Numbered from the stretch's first letter, positions 32,201 through 45,213 are shown. The stretch: 64,000 nucleotides of DNA from Mercurialis annua (GCF_937616625.2 NC_065576.1:1800501-1864500), one strand, 5' to 3'. Translations and numbers: made by a program. The notes: generated from the letters alone by a model not told the origin.

Positions 32201-33489
32201 AATTTCATAAACAAGTAAATAGCTTCTCTTCGGAAAAAAGTCCGTGGATGTATATGTCTCCTACTGGTCAGAGATTTAGGTTCATGTCATTAACAATCTA
32301 AATATAACGCTCCCCAAAGACAAGGAAATCCCGGAAAGGTAAAATTTTCTGACTTTTTCAGCATTCAAGCAAGTGAAAACTAAACGATACAACCTAGCTA
32401 AACTACTTACATAGAACACAGCAAAATTAAGAGTTAAGCTTCAGATCAAGAAACATAATGGCAAAATTTCCAGACTTTTCTAGCATTCAAACAAATGAAA
32501 ACCAGGTACAACCCTAGCTAAACTAACTCTACAGAATACAGCAAAATTAAGAGTTGAGCTTCAGATCAAGAAACATAAAGGTAAAATTTCCAGACTTTTT
32601 GAGCATCAAGCAAGTGAAAACTACCCGGTACAACCCGAACTAAACTAACTCTAGAGAACACAGAAAAATAAAAAAATCAGCTTTAATTTGAGAAACATAA
32701 AGCAAACAACCAACGTGAATAACTGGAAGCAATCCTCAAAGTTCAATCAGTCACCAATTTAAGTACCCAGAATAATATATTTTTCAGCAGAAAACAGGCA
32801 TAAACCAAACAGAATAATCCTTAAACTACAAACAAAGTAATCGTCTTTATAGAGCTAAAGAATAACATGCAACAACCTCTCTTCTCTAAGCAGACCCAAA
32901 ACAGTAAAAACAGTCACAGCACCAAGAGAATATAAATTGACCAAACAATGAAAATTCTACCACTAAGATAACTCCACGTCTTTATATATCAAGTCCAGTA
33001 AATTATATAGCTTCAAGAAATATACACAAGTGGAGAAAAAAAATATGTTACTCACTCGGGTTTTTCATCATCATCTTCCTCTTCTTCAGAGCTAGAAGAT
33101 TCACTCTCCTCAGAATCTAATTCATGAAACATAAACATAAACAAAGATCCATTCAACAAATCTTCAAACTTTGAAATTAATTAACAAACTAAACCAACAT
33201 GTACACGTAAACATATCTTATTTTAACTAAAATGGTAAAATTAAAAACCAAAAAAGTAACCATCTTTGTGTTCTTGATCAGCTTCTGGTTTCTGGGTAGC
33301 TTCTTCATTTTGGTGCTCTTGTTCTTCATGGTTGGTTTGGTTTGGTTCGTAAAAATAAGATGGGTCAAGCCGAGATTGCTTATGATTATGACCATTTTGA
33401 TTAACGGGTGGAAAACCTGTCTGTTCTTCTTGTTCTTCCTCGTCTTTGCAGGTGAAATTGTCGGGTGAAGACCGCTTCTGAGCAGGCAT
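29205..33489 (-). CDS. RING1: RING1-type Polycomb E3 ubiquitin ligase
   Basis: Ten coding exons on the minus strand: 33489-33261, 33116-33056, 32094-32036, 31487-31406, 31278-31158, 31086-31045, 30787-30251, 29858-29751, 29509-29321 and 29234-29205. They total 1,458 nt (485 residues) in frame. The N-terminus is Glu/Asp-rich. The C3HC4 RING is formed by C112, C115, C128, H130, C133, C136, C148 and C151 ([17 protein letters not shown]), followed by the conserved [21 protein letters not shown] basic, Ser-rich linker (about residues 199-377) precedes a C-terminal RAWUL-type domain ([26 protein letters not shown], ending ILAYRQKEA). This architecture is that of plant RING1a/RING1b, the PRC1 component that mono-ubiquitinates histone H2A. 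The frame stays open upstream of 33489, but MPAQKRS begins the acidic region typical of the family. Confidence 0.92.
32338..32702. repeat. 121-bp tandem repeat, three copies, in a RING1 intron
   Basis: Three diverged head-to-tail units start at about 32338, 32459 and 32580. Each contains CAAAATTAAGAGTT (lost in the third) followed by AAACATAA. The period is about 121 bp. They lie in intron 2 (33055-32095). Confidence 0.85.
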
Positions 33490-35136
33490 TGGGGTATATG
33501 TATATATAAAATATATAATATATGTATAAATAAATGTTAATATGTTTGATATAGTGATATAAAACGAAGTGATGAAGAAATGTGTTGGTGTTGGTGGGTT
33601 GAGTTGTGAGGGTTTGGTGCGGTGGCGATGCAAACAGAGAGTATGAAGCAACGAAGAGGAGGAAGAAGAAACAGTAGGAGAAGAAGAACGAGAGAAGAAA
33701 CATAGATGGGGAAGATTTTGCTTTTTACTTTTTTTATTTTTATTATATATTTTCCATTTTTGTTTTGTTTTTATATTCATCATTAAATACATCCCCGGTG
33801 GGTAGTGGATCTTCATAAGAAAATGTATGTAGGCCAGACTATATCTCTTCATGGGCTTGGGTACCCCGCCAGACCCGTCCAAGCCCGTACTATAGGGCCG
33901 GGCTTGGATAGTAATTTTTTGTCTAAATTTCGGTTTGAGCCTGAGCCTGAAAACAATCCGTAATTTTATGGGCGAATTTGGACTTTTACTTCTATACAAT
34001 TCCTTAATAAGTCTGGAAAAATTATGAACTCGTGCATATAAAGTGCAAGGGCCGAGTTTGATAGGAATTTGAAGTTCGAATTGGGCTCGGGCCAGCCTTG
34101 TACTTACATCAAATTTTAAAAAGGCTAACTGGTCCGAACCTGCCCCATTAACAGATATAGGTCGGACCAGTTTAAGGTGGACTTGTCCAGACGGGAGTTG
34201 GTTACAAACAGACCTGTTTATGAGCCTGAATATCTGCTCGGACCGCCCAAATCCATCCCCATATGGCCAGACTTAGAAAATAATTTTTCGTCTCAAGCTC
34301 GACACGAATCTAATCATAAAAAACCATATTTTATATGTAAATCAAAAAAACATTCGGCCTGACTCGCAAAAATTGAATGTAAGGACCGGGTTTAGATAGT
34401 AAATATGAAACCCGAATCTGGGCTCTAGCCGAAGTTAGGCTTACTTAAAAATTAAAATACCTAATAGACTCTTTTTCAATTTCGCCCATGAATAGATCTA
34501 GTTATAAAATAAAATAAGCTCATGAACATATGTTTTTTAACCAAAGTGTTATATAGTTAAACTATATTCTTAACTTCTATACTTATACTCTTTTATTCTT
34601 TTAACTTTTGAACTTATACTTTATTATCGATCTGATCCTTCTATCTTCCAATTTAACTCATTTGGCCCTTTACTCTCGATGATATATCAAGTTAAATGAC
34701 GGTTCAACAACATTTTCATCACACCAGCGCATTTGTATTTCATTTTATTATTCACAGGTTAAATAAGCAAACTTTATATGGGTCAAAAAATGAATTAAAC
34801 TATTTAAAAAAGGAAATTAGACACCATATTTTTCTTATAAAAAAACTATCAGATTTTATTAAATCGAACTTGAAACGATTACAATTGTAATAATGACCTG
34901 ATATGAAATAGATAATTTACTCGTGTTAGTTAACAGATCTATTTACGAAAATAAAAATAAACTATCAATTCAAATAAAAACAAAAGATTAGGGGTGGAGA
35001 TAACATAACACCACTAATAAGACACCTGAGAAGTTAATTTTTTGAAAAATTATCAATTTCCATTTACGCGCTCCCTTCCATTTACCTCTCTATCTCATCA
35101 ATTCAAACTCCAATTCACATCTGAGAATTACAAGGA
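33490..35136. other. Divergent intergenic region between RING1 and BUB1, with a repeat
   Basis: RING1 leader and promoter on the left, BUB1 leader on the right. About 33795-34490 contains two diverged copies of a segment with GGGCCGGGCTTGGATAGTAA and TGGCCAGACTTAGAAAATAA, each followed by TTTTT(T/C)GTCT, about 370 bp apart. Together with other GGGCTCGGGCC-like blocks this is an unclassified repeat. About 34560-34690 holds repeated ACTTATACT stretches. No gene seen. Confidence 0.5.
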
Positions 35137-38100
35137 ATGCGCAGCATACCAGACGACGCCGTTTTCTCTCACGATCCTCTCCTGCCATGGCTACTGTACC
35201 TATTTTTCTTCTCGCTGTCTCTCTGTGTTTGTGTATTTTTGCTTTTTCAGTTGCGTTCTATTTCGTTAGTAATTTGAATCGTGTGATGGATTTTTCAGGT
35301 CAATCAAGAAGGCACTTGATAACAAATCATACGGTGCAGATTTAAACAAGCTTTTATTGGAATGTATTTATACTTTCAAGCATAATGCACAGTATCGCAA
35401 CGATCCTAGGTTTCTCAAGATTTGGATCCTTTATGTACATTTTTTCACTCTCTTTACTATTTTACTGCACTCATTTTTTGTTTGCTTTTATTTGGTAGCT
35501 GCAGTAGATTTTTAGTTATGGCATAATTGGTCTATGCCCTTTCCAATGAATAGAGTGGTTGTTACCGGGTTCCTGGCTATTATAGCCCGGAATTGTTAGG
35601 TATGTGTGGGCTTGCTGGGTGGTCCACATTCCAAAGTTTGATAGTCATCTTGCGCTTCAGCTCGGGGGGAGTGAGTCCTCGTCACCAAAGAAAATGAAAA
35701 ACAGTGTTATTTTAAGGGTTTCTTAGTAAAAAAAAAAATTGAAGTTTCGTGTCCGAAATGTCAAGTGTTCGAAGTGTTTCTAAAACAAACACGTTTTCTG
35801 AATGAAGTGTCCATGCTACTTGGATCGCAGCTATTTACTTTCAGTTTTCAAGTATGGGAATTGGGTTAATAGAACTTAATTCTTATGATTGGAGCAAAAT
35901 TTGGGAGTAATGGATTGTTTTTAGTAATTTTCCATAACTATTTTGCTATGGGCTTGTAAGTCTGTGCTAGAGATATGCTAGGTTAGGTTGATTTAGTTTG
36001 TAAACTATGATGTGGAGTGTGGAGCTAATGATTTGTTTATTTATTTTAATTACTTTTGCTGGGTATTGTAGTTGGAAGGCAATGAAAATTGTGAAAGTGT
36101 TTTCAAAGAAATGGAGGAGAACAATATATGTTGTGACTATTCATTGCTGTACGAACTTTATGCGGGATTGCTTGAAATAAAAGAGAATTGGGAGGAAGCA
36201 CATAAGGTTTATCTGATTGGCATTTCAAGGTACTTTTGTATGGATTGTTCGTCTTTGAGGTGAAAGTGTTGCTTAATTTGGTGGTTGATGTGTTATAATA
36301 GAAAGTTGCGGTTATATTATTGGCGTTACAGGAAAGCTAAACCCCTTGAAAGTTTGAGGACTGCACATGCTTCATTTCTTGATCGGTTGTCTCACAGGAT
36401 TAATGCTTGTTCACTTCAAAAGGTATGCAAACTGAGGGGTACAATGCCATGCTGTTGGCACAAAACATTTAATTGTTGAATTTTTTTTAGTATAATTTGA
36501 TTTTGCATGGCTTATTAGGATTTATTATTTGTTATCCATGTTTTGTAGGTTGATGGCAGTGACTCCATTAGCTCAGGGAAATTAGATATTAATCCATGGT
36601 CCACATCCACCAGGGAAGAGCTATATAAGAAGATAAATGCCCAGATTATGAAATATGATGTAAGACAACTCTGTTATTTTTATTCTTAATAAGTGTAACT
36701 CTTCATGGTTCCATCTGATCAGCAGTTAGTATTCGGAGAGTTTTCTTCTTCTTTTAGGGATACCATCTGTATAAGAAAGCATATCCTGGAAAAGTGGACT
36801 TGTCTTCTCTAGGCAATGCGTCGAGGAATAAAGTTGTTAAGATAGGTAATTATCATTTTGTATCTGAATTTTAATCCTTACCTGACACTCTTTTATCTTT
36901 AAAAACTTGTGCAACTTTCATGCCTTAAATCAAGCCAATTTAACTGACAAATGAATCGGAAAAATTGTGTGTTTTGTTTGACTTTGTTAGAAACCATACG
37001 AGTAAATACTAAAATAAAATTCCTATATTTTCACAGGATTGTTGTAATTTCCATATGCGACATTTTCACCTGGAACAATGTTTTTGCCTTTTTGGTTTTA
37101 GCTACAAGTTATGAAATGATGAATAGATTCAACAACCCTGATGTATTCTTTTCTAGAAAATAGTAAATTTACTAGATTGTTCGATATGAATTACTGAGAT
37201 TGCTTAATGGAGAGAAGGGGTGATCATTTCACATCTGTGTAATTTGAGCTTTTTAGGCAATAATACGCCTCCAACGGAATTGGCATTTACATATAATGTA
37301 AAAGCTGTAATTGTTCTGAGTACTATTTGTTTTAACTTCAAAACAAGGCATCTCTAATATCATAATTTGGATATTAAGAATTTTTTGATACATATCAATG
37401 TGTATGAAGATTCTAAGTTTAAAGATGCATTGATTTCATGCTGAGGTTCAATTGTTTGTTCCTCATAATTATTGTTATTATGTTACTTACAGGTGGAAAG
37501 CTTTACCAAATCAAGGGCTGTGCTGGTCAAGGTGGTTTTGCTAAAGTCTATAGAGCATTTGAAAACAGTAATCCGGATGAGGTTGTTGCACTAAAGGTAG
37601 TTATTTCCCTTCTCTCAATTAGGATTTCTGTTTTGAGTTCTCCGCCGGGTCTAATAGTAATAGCTTATATCTTACAGATCCAGAAGCCTCCATTTCCTTG
37701 GGAATTTTACGTGTATCGCCTTCTTGATCAACGAATCTCTGACGAGCAAGTAAGATATATTAATTCTTTGATTAATTTGCAGTGTCTCTTGGCTTTAATG
37801 TTCAATTTCCTTGATATTGCAACTCTATCAGAGGTCGAGTTTTGGTCTTGCTCACGGAATGCATGTCTATTCTGACTACAGCATACTTGTTTCTAACTAC
37901 CTACCCCATGGGACATTCCATGTAAGTGTTTCATTAGGTGTATATATATCCTTACCCATCAGACAGTCAAATTACTTTAAGAATTGTGTGTCACCTTCTG
38001 CAGGATGTCATTAATTCTTATGTTGTTGTGGGCAAGCCTATGGAGGAGGTTTTATGCATTTATTACACCATAGAGATGCTCTACATTTTGGAGATTATAC

Positions 38101-40387
38101 ATGGTGCTGGCTTAATTCACGGTGACTTCAAGCCTGACAATTTGCTTCTTCGTTATTCCAGGTAATTCCTTACCATGGATTTGAACAAATTTTTTATTAA
38201 TGTAATTTATTGATCAGTTCACAATCTAGAGATTCTTGTAACTTAGAAAGATGTTGACACTTGCAACTCAATCCATCTATATTATCTTTTAGAAGCGTAA
38301 ATCTGCTGTTTTCCTAACAGTTAGAGCAGTTGCAATTTTGCAGAAACGTGATAGTAGAAAATTATGGCATCCCAAAGTGCAAACAGTTCTGATGACTGTC
38401 GTATGCAATTTTCACATAATCAATTTGTTATAAGCTCACAATCAAATGGTCTTGTCTCGCCTGAATAAACTAAGCTTTCATCATGATGAATTTTTTTATT
38501 GTGCGATAGAAATGATGGCTTAGACCCCACGCCAGCTCTCCTCCACCTCAATTCATCTTAAACCCTCATCTGCATTGGCATAATTTTATTTCAATCTTAT
38601 CCTCAGGGTGCACAGATTCTTCGAAATCTTTAACATTTTTTCATTCTTTTCACCATTTACATCTGTCTTCTAATCTACTCCAGCCTTGCACTTCTCCCAC
38701 TGTCATCAGTTCCCTGATTATCTGGCCTAAAGTTATAGTTAGTTCTTTGCCTGGGCATAATAGCAATTTGTGATATTAATAATGTGGCTTTTGACAGGGA
38801 AGATCTCACTGTAGATGGGTTTGAGAATAGAACTGGCCCTTGGGTTGATCAGGTTTGTTCACAGACATTAGTTTCATATTACTTTCTTGCAATTGTACTT
38901 ATATTTTTCTTGTGCAGGGCCTATGCCTTGTTGATTGGGGAAAGGGAATAGACCTTCATCTCTTTCCAAATGACATTAAGTTTAAGGGAGACTGCCGGAC
39001 TTCTGGCTTTCGCTGTATCGAAATGAAAGAAGACAGGCACTGGAAGTTTCAGGTTGGTGTCCTGTTAATGAAGCCAAATGGTCATGCTATTTTTATTTAG
39101 AGTCACTGTTCCTGATATATCGCCTATTTCCTACCAAAGTCATTTTATTTATTTTATAATCAGAAAATTCTTTATCAAAAATGTCCTCAGTGTCAATTTT
39201 ACACATTGTGCTTCCAAAATAGCTGATTTATCGTCAATGCATAAAAAGAATGTCACACTGCTGGAAGCCTAAAAGAAACTTGACAAGGGAGCTGTAAAAG
39301 AAGCTCCTTCAAGATATAATATTCCCAGAAAAAAATCAAAAAGAACATGGTAAGGTGGCACTGACCTGGCAGTACGACGTGTCTTATTTTTTTTGTATCC
39401 ATGGCATCCATGTCAGCTTTTTCGATGAAAATGTGTAAAATTGGCTGAACAACTTTTTCATTACATCCATTTAATTGTAATATATTTTTTGATTACAAAA
39501 TATAATATGAAGACTATAGAGGGAAATAGGTGAAATATCAAGATGAAAATTATCCAGAGTTCAGCCTTACAGTCGCTGATGTTTTTATCTTTCGCTGTCA
39601 GGTGGACACTTATGGCCTTTGTGTAATTGCGCATATGATGCTACATAATTCCTACATGGAGGTTGAAAAGAAATCAACATCTGATGGTGGCTTTGTTTAT
39701 CTACCAAAAACTCCTTTTAGAAGGTATATCAATTATCTCTTTTGCTTAACTCTCTATAGCTTACTTATTGCAATGTGCCAATCTTATAATTGCCCTAACT
39801 AAACTAATTAAAGGGTTAATCACAATTCGAATCACCAAATAAAATTCCGATCAATCGGTTTGCAATTCAAAATACAAACTTTTATTTTAATTGCAATTTG
39901 AATCTTCTATTAAAAAAATGATCAATTGGTGTTGATGTGAACTTATGAAGCCATCTTATCATGCCTTACCTTTTGAGGTTCGGGTATTTCACTAGGTCAA
40001 GTTGCAAAATGAAGTGCAGATAAAGTTTGCATTGAAATTGCAAAACACATTATTATTCATGATAGTATTTGCATTTAAGCTTTAATTAAATTTAAAGATT
40101 TCATGACATGAAACTAGCAACTCAAGCTTTTGAACCTTTCTTTATTCTTCTTTTTTTTTTTGTTGATATGTGTTTTGTTTGTAAAAATTGTCTTCAGATA
40201 TTGGAACGTTGATCTATGGAAGGAACTCTTTACGAGGCTACTAAATAGTAGTAGCCTTGAGAATGACAAACAGTTACTGCAAGACTTAAAGGAACGGTTT
40301 CAGAATCACTTGTGTACTAATCATCAACTGTTAAAGAAGCTGAAAGACTTGCTGGCAAAGCAAAGGCTTTCCTTCTGTTCCGCTTAG
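35137..40387 (+). CDS. BUB1: BUB1-type spindle assembly checkpoint kinase
   Basis: Fourteen coding exons: 35137-35195, 35299-35434, 36072-36229, 36332-36422, 36549-36659, 36758-36845, 37493-37596, 37678-37749, 37832-37921, 38004-38161, 38798-38852, 38918-39052, 39602-39723 and 40198-40387. They give 1,569 nt (522 residues), close to Arabidopsis BUB1 (about 525). The N-terminal Mad3/BUB1 TPR region has DPLLPWLLSIKKAL, YRNDPRFLKIWILY and an ELYAGLLEIKENWEEA repeat. The C-terminal kinase has the Gly-rich loop GCAGQGGFAKVY, VVALK, the catalytic loop HGDFKPDNLLLR (HGD instead of HRD) and VDWGKG in place of DFG. Both changes are typical of BUB1, so they are not signs of decay. It acts at unattached kinetochores to delay anaphase. 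Confidence 0.93.
35700..35822. repeat. Dispersed repeat with CACGGACA-type ends, BUB1 intron 2
   Basis: This segment contains ACAGTGTTATTTTAAGG, then CGTGTCCGAAATGTCAAGTG and TGTTTCTAAAAC, and ends GTCCATGCTACTT. It is homologous to 43013-43132 and, in inverse orientation, to 58510-58662. Confidence 0.7.
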
Positions 40388-42550
40388 CATACTCTCGACC
40401 ATTCTTCCCCCAGATTATGAAGGTGAAATCTCTCACTTTCAAATGCATTCTTCATTTTTCCTTTTTCATTTTGGTTAATTACTATCACTGATATTAGATC
40501 AATATTACTGTTTTCCACCTGATTTTATTTTTTATTTTTATTTTGACCCCTTTTATCACGTACATGTCGGGAGTGTGCAAAAATTGAACCAAACTAAACA
40601 GAACCACCAAATTCGATTCGGTTCGATATTATAAAAAAATAGTTTTTTTGTTCAGTTCGGTTTTGGACATTGAAAAAACTTCGTTTAGTTTTAGTGGAAA
40701 CCAAACCGAAAAATCTACAGAAATGACTAATTTGGTTCCTTCAGTTTAATTTTTTCTAATTCCTTGAAATTTCATTCCATTTTTTTTAAAGTAAAATTTT
40801 GATTTGGTTCGATTTGAACTAAATGCACACCCCTTACTTACAACGGTTTCAGTCAAAAGGAACTAAAATGTTTAGAGAAAATAGCCATTTTGAAAAATTG
40901 GATAAAAACTATTATTTCAGACATAAACTTAGGGTGATAGTAATTAACCCTTTACACTTTTAAACTTTTTGTTGATTATTTATACAATTCTATCTTCTTC
41001 AGAATTCACTCAATTGTGGTTTGCCTGAAGATATGAAACATGCACATATGTAAAGAGTGTTGTAGGCTTGTTGTATCCACCAAAAATTTCCAGAATATGT
41101 ATAATTGTTTATTTTTCAATTGTTTAAATCTTCTAAAAATAGTCTCCTTCAGTTTGTATTTAGTTTTCAATTCTTTTTAGATGATTTCATTTTATTTCAG
41201 ATTTGAGATTTTTTTCCTGAATTAATTTTATGCTCACATTTATTGCCTTTATATGTAGCAGTCTGTTACAGTTAGCTAATTAGCTGACTTTGTGAGGTCT
41301 TTAAATTGGAATTGCATCTCTGGTCTAGCCAATGCCGCTTCATAGACGGTTTGGGTTGTATAAATTTTCTAATTAATTTAATATAAGTAGGATAAATTTA
41401 ATAGGCGTCTGAACTTCTCTACTTTTTATGTTTTTGGTGTCTGAACTTTTATTTATTTCGTATGAGTTTCAACTTTTTTAAAATATATTTTTTTATCCAT
41501 TTTCTGATCACTATAGCACTAACAAGGCCAAAAATTATTTGTACATCTGTGGATACGATTTGTCATTTTAACATATATTGAAGTGCATCATTATACACAC
41601 AATCGTTACTATTTAATAATATGACACATAAATTTTAGTAAAAATACGAGTTATTTATGTCCCCTAAAACACCGAAAAAGGTTAGAGATACTTTTTTTGA
41701 TATATTCTAAAAACACTAGAAAGAAAAAGAAATAAAAATTTAGACACCAAAATAAAAAAATTGGAAAAGTTCAGATACCACTTGTGTAATCCATATATAC
41801 GTGATTTGTTTTAATATATTTTTATTAATGCAGAGAGGTCATAAACCTCGTGTAGATGGTGGGCATATTCATATTTATCTGTTTTTTAGCAAAAAAGGTT
41901 CTCTGTTTGTTAGAATTGACGCATTGAATTACATCTTTTAGTTAAAATGCAGTGAGCTACTAAAGCACACAGGCCAGAGAAAAAAACAGCAGAAATGAAA
42001 TCAGCCCCTATGGCTATAAGCAAATTGATTATTTCAAGTATAAAATTCTAAATAAAAATTCTAAATCTTTTAGGTCTCTATAAATAAATTTATTTTATAA
42101 TTCATATATGTATCATAGATGAAATTTAATTGTTATTCTTTATATATATTTATAAATAAACACTTCAAAATTTTATATTTCTTGTGGATATTTATAAAAT
42201 TTATTTATACCAACACTTCATAAAAATAAAAATTTCTTTCAGAAAAAGAAAATAGCACAAAATTATCCAAAAAACACCCTTAATTTTCCGAATGCGCTTG
42301 AAATCCAAAATTTCATCTTTAACTGAAAAAGTAATTAGTTTTTATTTTTACGTTGTCTTTAAATATATGATAAATGCATATCCGAGAACTAAGAAACAAA
42401 CGATTTTAATATGTACTGGTATACAATGTGAAAACTTTTAGTTATAAAGTGGAACTTTTGTTGTAGTAGTATAAATAAAAAATGTATTCTTAAACTAACT
42501 AATAGATGTAAATAATTTTTATATATTTATCAAAAAAATGAAAAGTATTG
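40388..42550. repeat. Intergenic region with two short inverted-repeat elements
   Basis: About 40567-40835 begins GGGAGTGTGCAAAAATTGAACC and ends GAACTAAATGCACACCCC (inverted repeat), with TTCGGTTCGATATTATAAAA inside. It is a member of the GAACCGAA family. About 41391-41800 is a foldback with arms of about 60 bp (GTCTGAACTTCTCTAC, GGTGTCTGAAC; reversed as TTAGACACC, AAAAGTTCAGATACC). Target duplications are not certain for either. The rest is AT-rich with no gene. Confidence 0.6.
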
Positions 42551-42762
42551 TGGGCCTCCAGCAAGTAAGATGAGGCCCAAAAGCCCAAAATAAAGCTCTG
42601 GAGAACTAGTCATTCGGTCAATAAAGTCATCCATTGCTCAAACGAGTCAATGGCGGAGTGAAGTATTCGCAGCCATAATGATTTGAGAGCAAATGAGCAA
42701 GGTCAAAATGGTCATTTAGTGAAAAACCCTAAAAACTAAACCCGCCCGCCTTCACTATAAAG
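42551..42762 (+). promoter_or_regulatory. ADP/ATP carrier promoter: site II motifs, telo-box, TATA
   Basis: TGGGCC at 42551-42556, GGCCCA at 42574-42579 and AGCCCA at 42582-42587 are three site II (TGGGCY) motifs in 37 bp. A telo-box AAACCCTAA lies at 42724-42732 and TATAAAG at 42756-42762. This combination, bound by TCP factors, is well known in promoters of plant mitochondrial and ribosomal protein genes. It fits the gene downstream. Confidence 0.75.
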
Positions 42763-43012
42763 TTTAAGGTCCCTCATTTTCCCAATTTTCTCCCTACGTT
42801 TTGGAGAATTTTCTGACTCATCGGCGACCTCTCTGGTATTGTTTACTCACTTTGATCATGAATTATTCAGCTCCTGTCTGTTCATGTTGATGTCGTTTAG
42901 GTTTATTGCAGTCGTTTCATGTGTTCCAGTATTTTTGATCGAAATTTAAATTTTTTGTTCGGTTTAACTTAGTCGCTTAGATGTCTGTTTGCACTGTTCT
43001 CTTAGGTTACAT

Positions 43013-43132
43013 CAGCACGGATACGGTGAAACAGTGTTATTTTAAGGTTTCGTATGTCAGAAATGTAGTAAGTGTCTGAAATGTTTCTGAAACGGGACAC
43101 GTTAATTGAATGGAGAGTCTGTGCTACCTTTA
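43013..43132. repeat. Dispersed repeat in the leader intron of the ADP/ATP carrier gene
   Basis: Begins ATCAGCACGGATACGG and ends GAGTCTGTGCTACC (short inverted ends). Internally it has ACAGTGTTATTTTAAGG and ATGTTTCTGAAACGGGACACG. Same family as 35700-35822 and 58510-58662. It lies in the 5' UTR intron (42836-43480). Confidence 0.75.
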
Positions 43133-43502
43133 TATGTATTGTTTTTCATGATCCTTAATTGACAATCTATCTAGTATTTAGAATGGATGCGAGTTTTAGA
43201 AAAAAATTCTAATTAAACTCATGTGTAAATTGCTATTTTCGATGCTTTATATTTGATAATTTGATTGGTTTACTGCTTCTTTTGTGCCACTAGCTCTATG
43301 CTTTTAGTGGAATTGAACAGTTGTAGATAGAGTCATTGGTTGTATGAAATGATGTACTGGTTTTCCTGTTGATTTATGCCGCCTTAGTGGTTAAACTGGC
43401 AATACTTGAAGTCTAGGAAATTTGGCTTGTTACTGCAATTCCTTTGCTGATATGCTGTGTTGCTTTTGTATTGTTTGCAGGTCACCATCATAAGCTGTAA
43501 AA

Positions 43503-45213
43503 ATGGAAGATGGATCATGGAATCCATCGGTTTTTCAAAAGATAAGTGGGCAGTCCTCGTTCGCCTCTAAGCTTTCGTCGAGCATGTACACCAGGAACTA
43601 TAGCATGACTGGTTTATATGGAAGTGGTTGTCAAAGCCGTCTGCATCCTGGACTTCAGGGTACTAGTTTGGCAATTGGGTCATCCCTCTCGCCTGTCTTT
43701 GTACAAGCACCATCTGAGAAAGGTTTTACTGGCTTTATGATTGATTTCCTCATGGGAGGAGTCTCGGCTGCTGTCTCCAAGACTGCAGCTGCTCCTATTG
43801 AGCGAGTTAAACTACTGATTCAAAATCAGGATGAGATGATTAAGTCTGGACGACTGAGTGAACCATACAAGGGAATTAGTGACTGCTTTGCCAGAACCAT
43901 GAAAGATGAGGGTGTTATTGCTCTTTGGAGAGGAAACACTGCTAATGTTATCAGATACTTCCCCACACAGGTCAGTTCCCTCTTCTAATTTGCTGTTTAT
44001 GTGCTCTACTTATCTTTTTCTTTTCTTTATTGTTTTGCGCATTGTGTAGTATCAAAAATTTGCCATGCCCTATTGTCTGGAAATTATTTTTTACAGTGAT
44101 TAGGTTGTAATGCAAGAATACCTATTACAATTTATATCTTTTGTTTCGAACAATGTGATATGACAAATATATTTGTAAAGTTGTACTCAAATATGTCCTT
44201 CCTGTTATCTTATGATCTCTACTTAATTAACATGTTGTTGTCTCTTTGACATGTCTGGATGAATCAGGCTTTAAACTTTGCATTCAAAGATTATTTCAAG
44301 AGGCTGTTCAACTTCAAGAAGGACAAAGATGGCTACTGGAAGTGGTTTGCTGGGAACTTAGCTTCTGGTGGAGCTGCTGGTGCTTCATCCCTTTTATTTG
44401 TTTACTCCTTGGATTATGCCCGAACACGTCTGGCCAACGATTCAAAGGCTGCCAAGAAGGGTGGTGAGAGGCAGTTTAATGGTTTAGTTGATGTCTACAA
44501 GAAGACCATTAAATCTGACGGAATTGCTGGACTTTATCGTGGTTTCAACATTTCCTGTGTTGGAATTATTGTGTATCGAGGGCTCTACTTTGGAATGTAC
44601 GACTCTCTCAAACCTGTGGTTCTGACCGGGGATTTACAGGTATAATTTTTGCATATTGCACCTATTCTGAGGTCTGTCTTAAGGATTCTTTATACGGATA
44701 GGGATTTACGCAATGTGCTTAACAACCTCGCAACTAATCTGCATAAATTTTGGATTTTTTACTTTTACCTATTGATTACTGCTTTTATGAATTTCACCCT
44801 ACTCACTATACCATTTGATTTGCAATGATGCCAAATCAAGGACATGCTATTATTGTTTGCTATACTGTTGTTATTTCTCCTGATGTGCTCAATGCTCTTT
44901 TGTTGGGGTTTTACAGGATAGCTTCTTAGCTAGTTTTTTACTCGGCTGGGGGATCACAATAGGTGCTGGATTGGCCTCATACCCAATTGATACAATACGT
45001 AGAAGGATGATGATGACTTCAGGAGAAGCTGTGAAGTACAAGAGCTCTTTTGATGCGTTCTCTCAGATTGTCAAGAAAGAAGGATCTAAATCCCTCTTCA
45101 AAGGAGCAGGTGCAAACATCCTCCGTGCTGTGGCTGGCGCTGGTGTGCTTGCAGGTTACGACAAGCTTCAGCTCATTGTCTTGGGAAAGAAATACGGATC
45201 CGGCGGCGGCTAA
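43503..45213 (+). CDS. AAC: Mitochondrial ADP/ATP carrier (adenine nucleotide translocator)
   Basis: Three coding exons (43503-43970, 44268-44639, 44917-45213) give 1,137 nt (378 residues). A non-coding first exon ends at 42835 and is joined at 43481 by a leader intron, 22 bp before the ATG. The protein has the long N-terminal extension typical of plant carriers (about residues 1-75). Three mitochondrial-carrier repeats follow, with Px(D/E)xx(K/R) signatures [16 protein letters not shown] and YPIDTIRRR. The RRRMMM hexapeptide that is diagnostic of ADP/ATP exchangers comes at the start of the third repeat's matrix loop. It swaps matrix ATP for cytosolic ADP across the inner membrane. Codon use and intron phases are regular; no defect seen. 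Confidence 0.97.

Noticed and set aside
33490..33999. Open frame extending the RING1 protein about 170 codons upstream
   Set aside because: The extension is low-complexity Ser/Tyr/Thr-rich UTR-like sequence. The family-like acidic N-terminus starts at 33489.
38116..38940. HGD and DWG in place of HRD and DFG as signs of a dead kinase
   Set aside because: These changes are characteristic of the BUB1 family and do not indicate local mutation.
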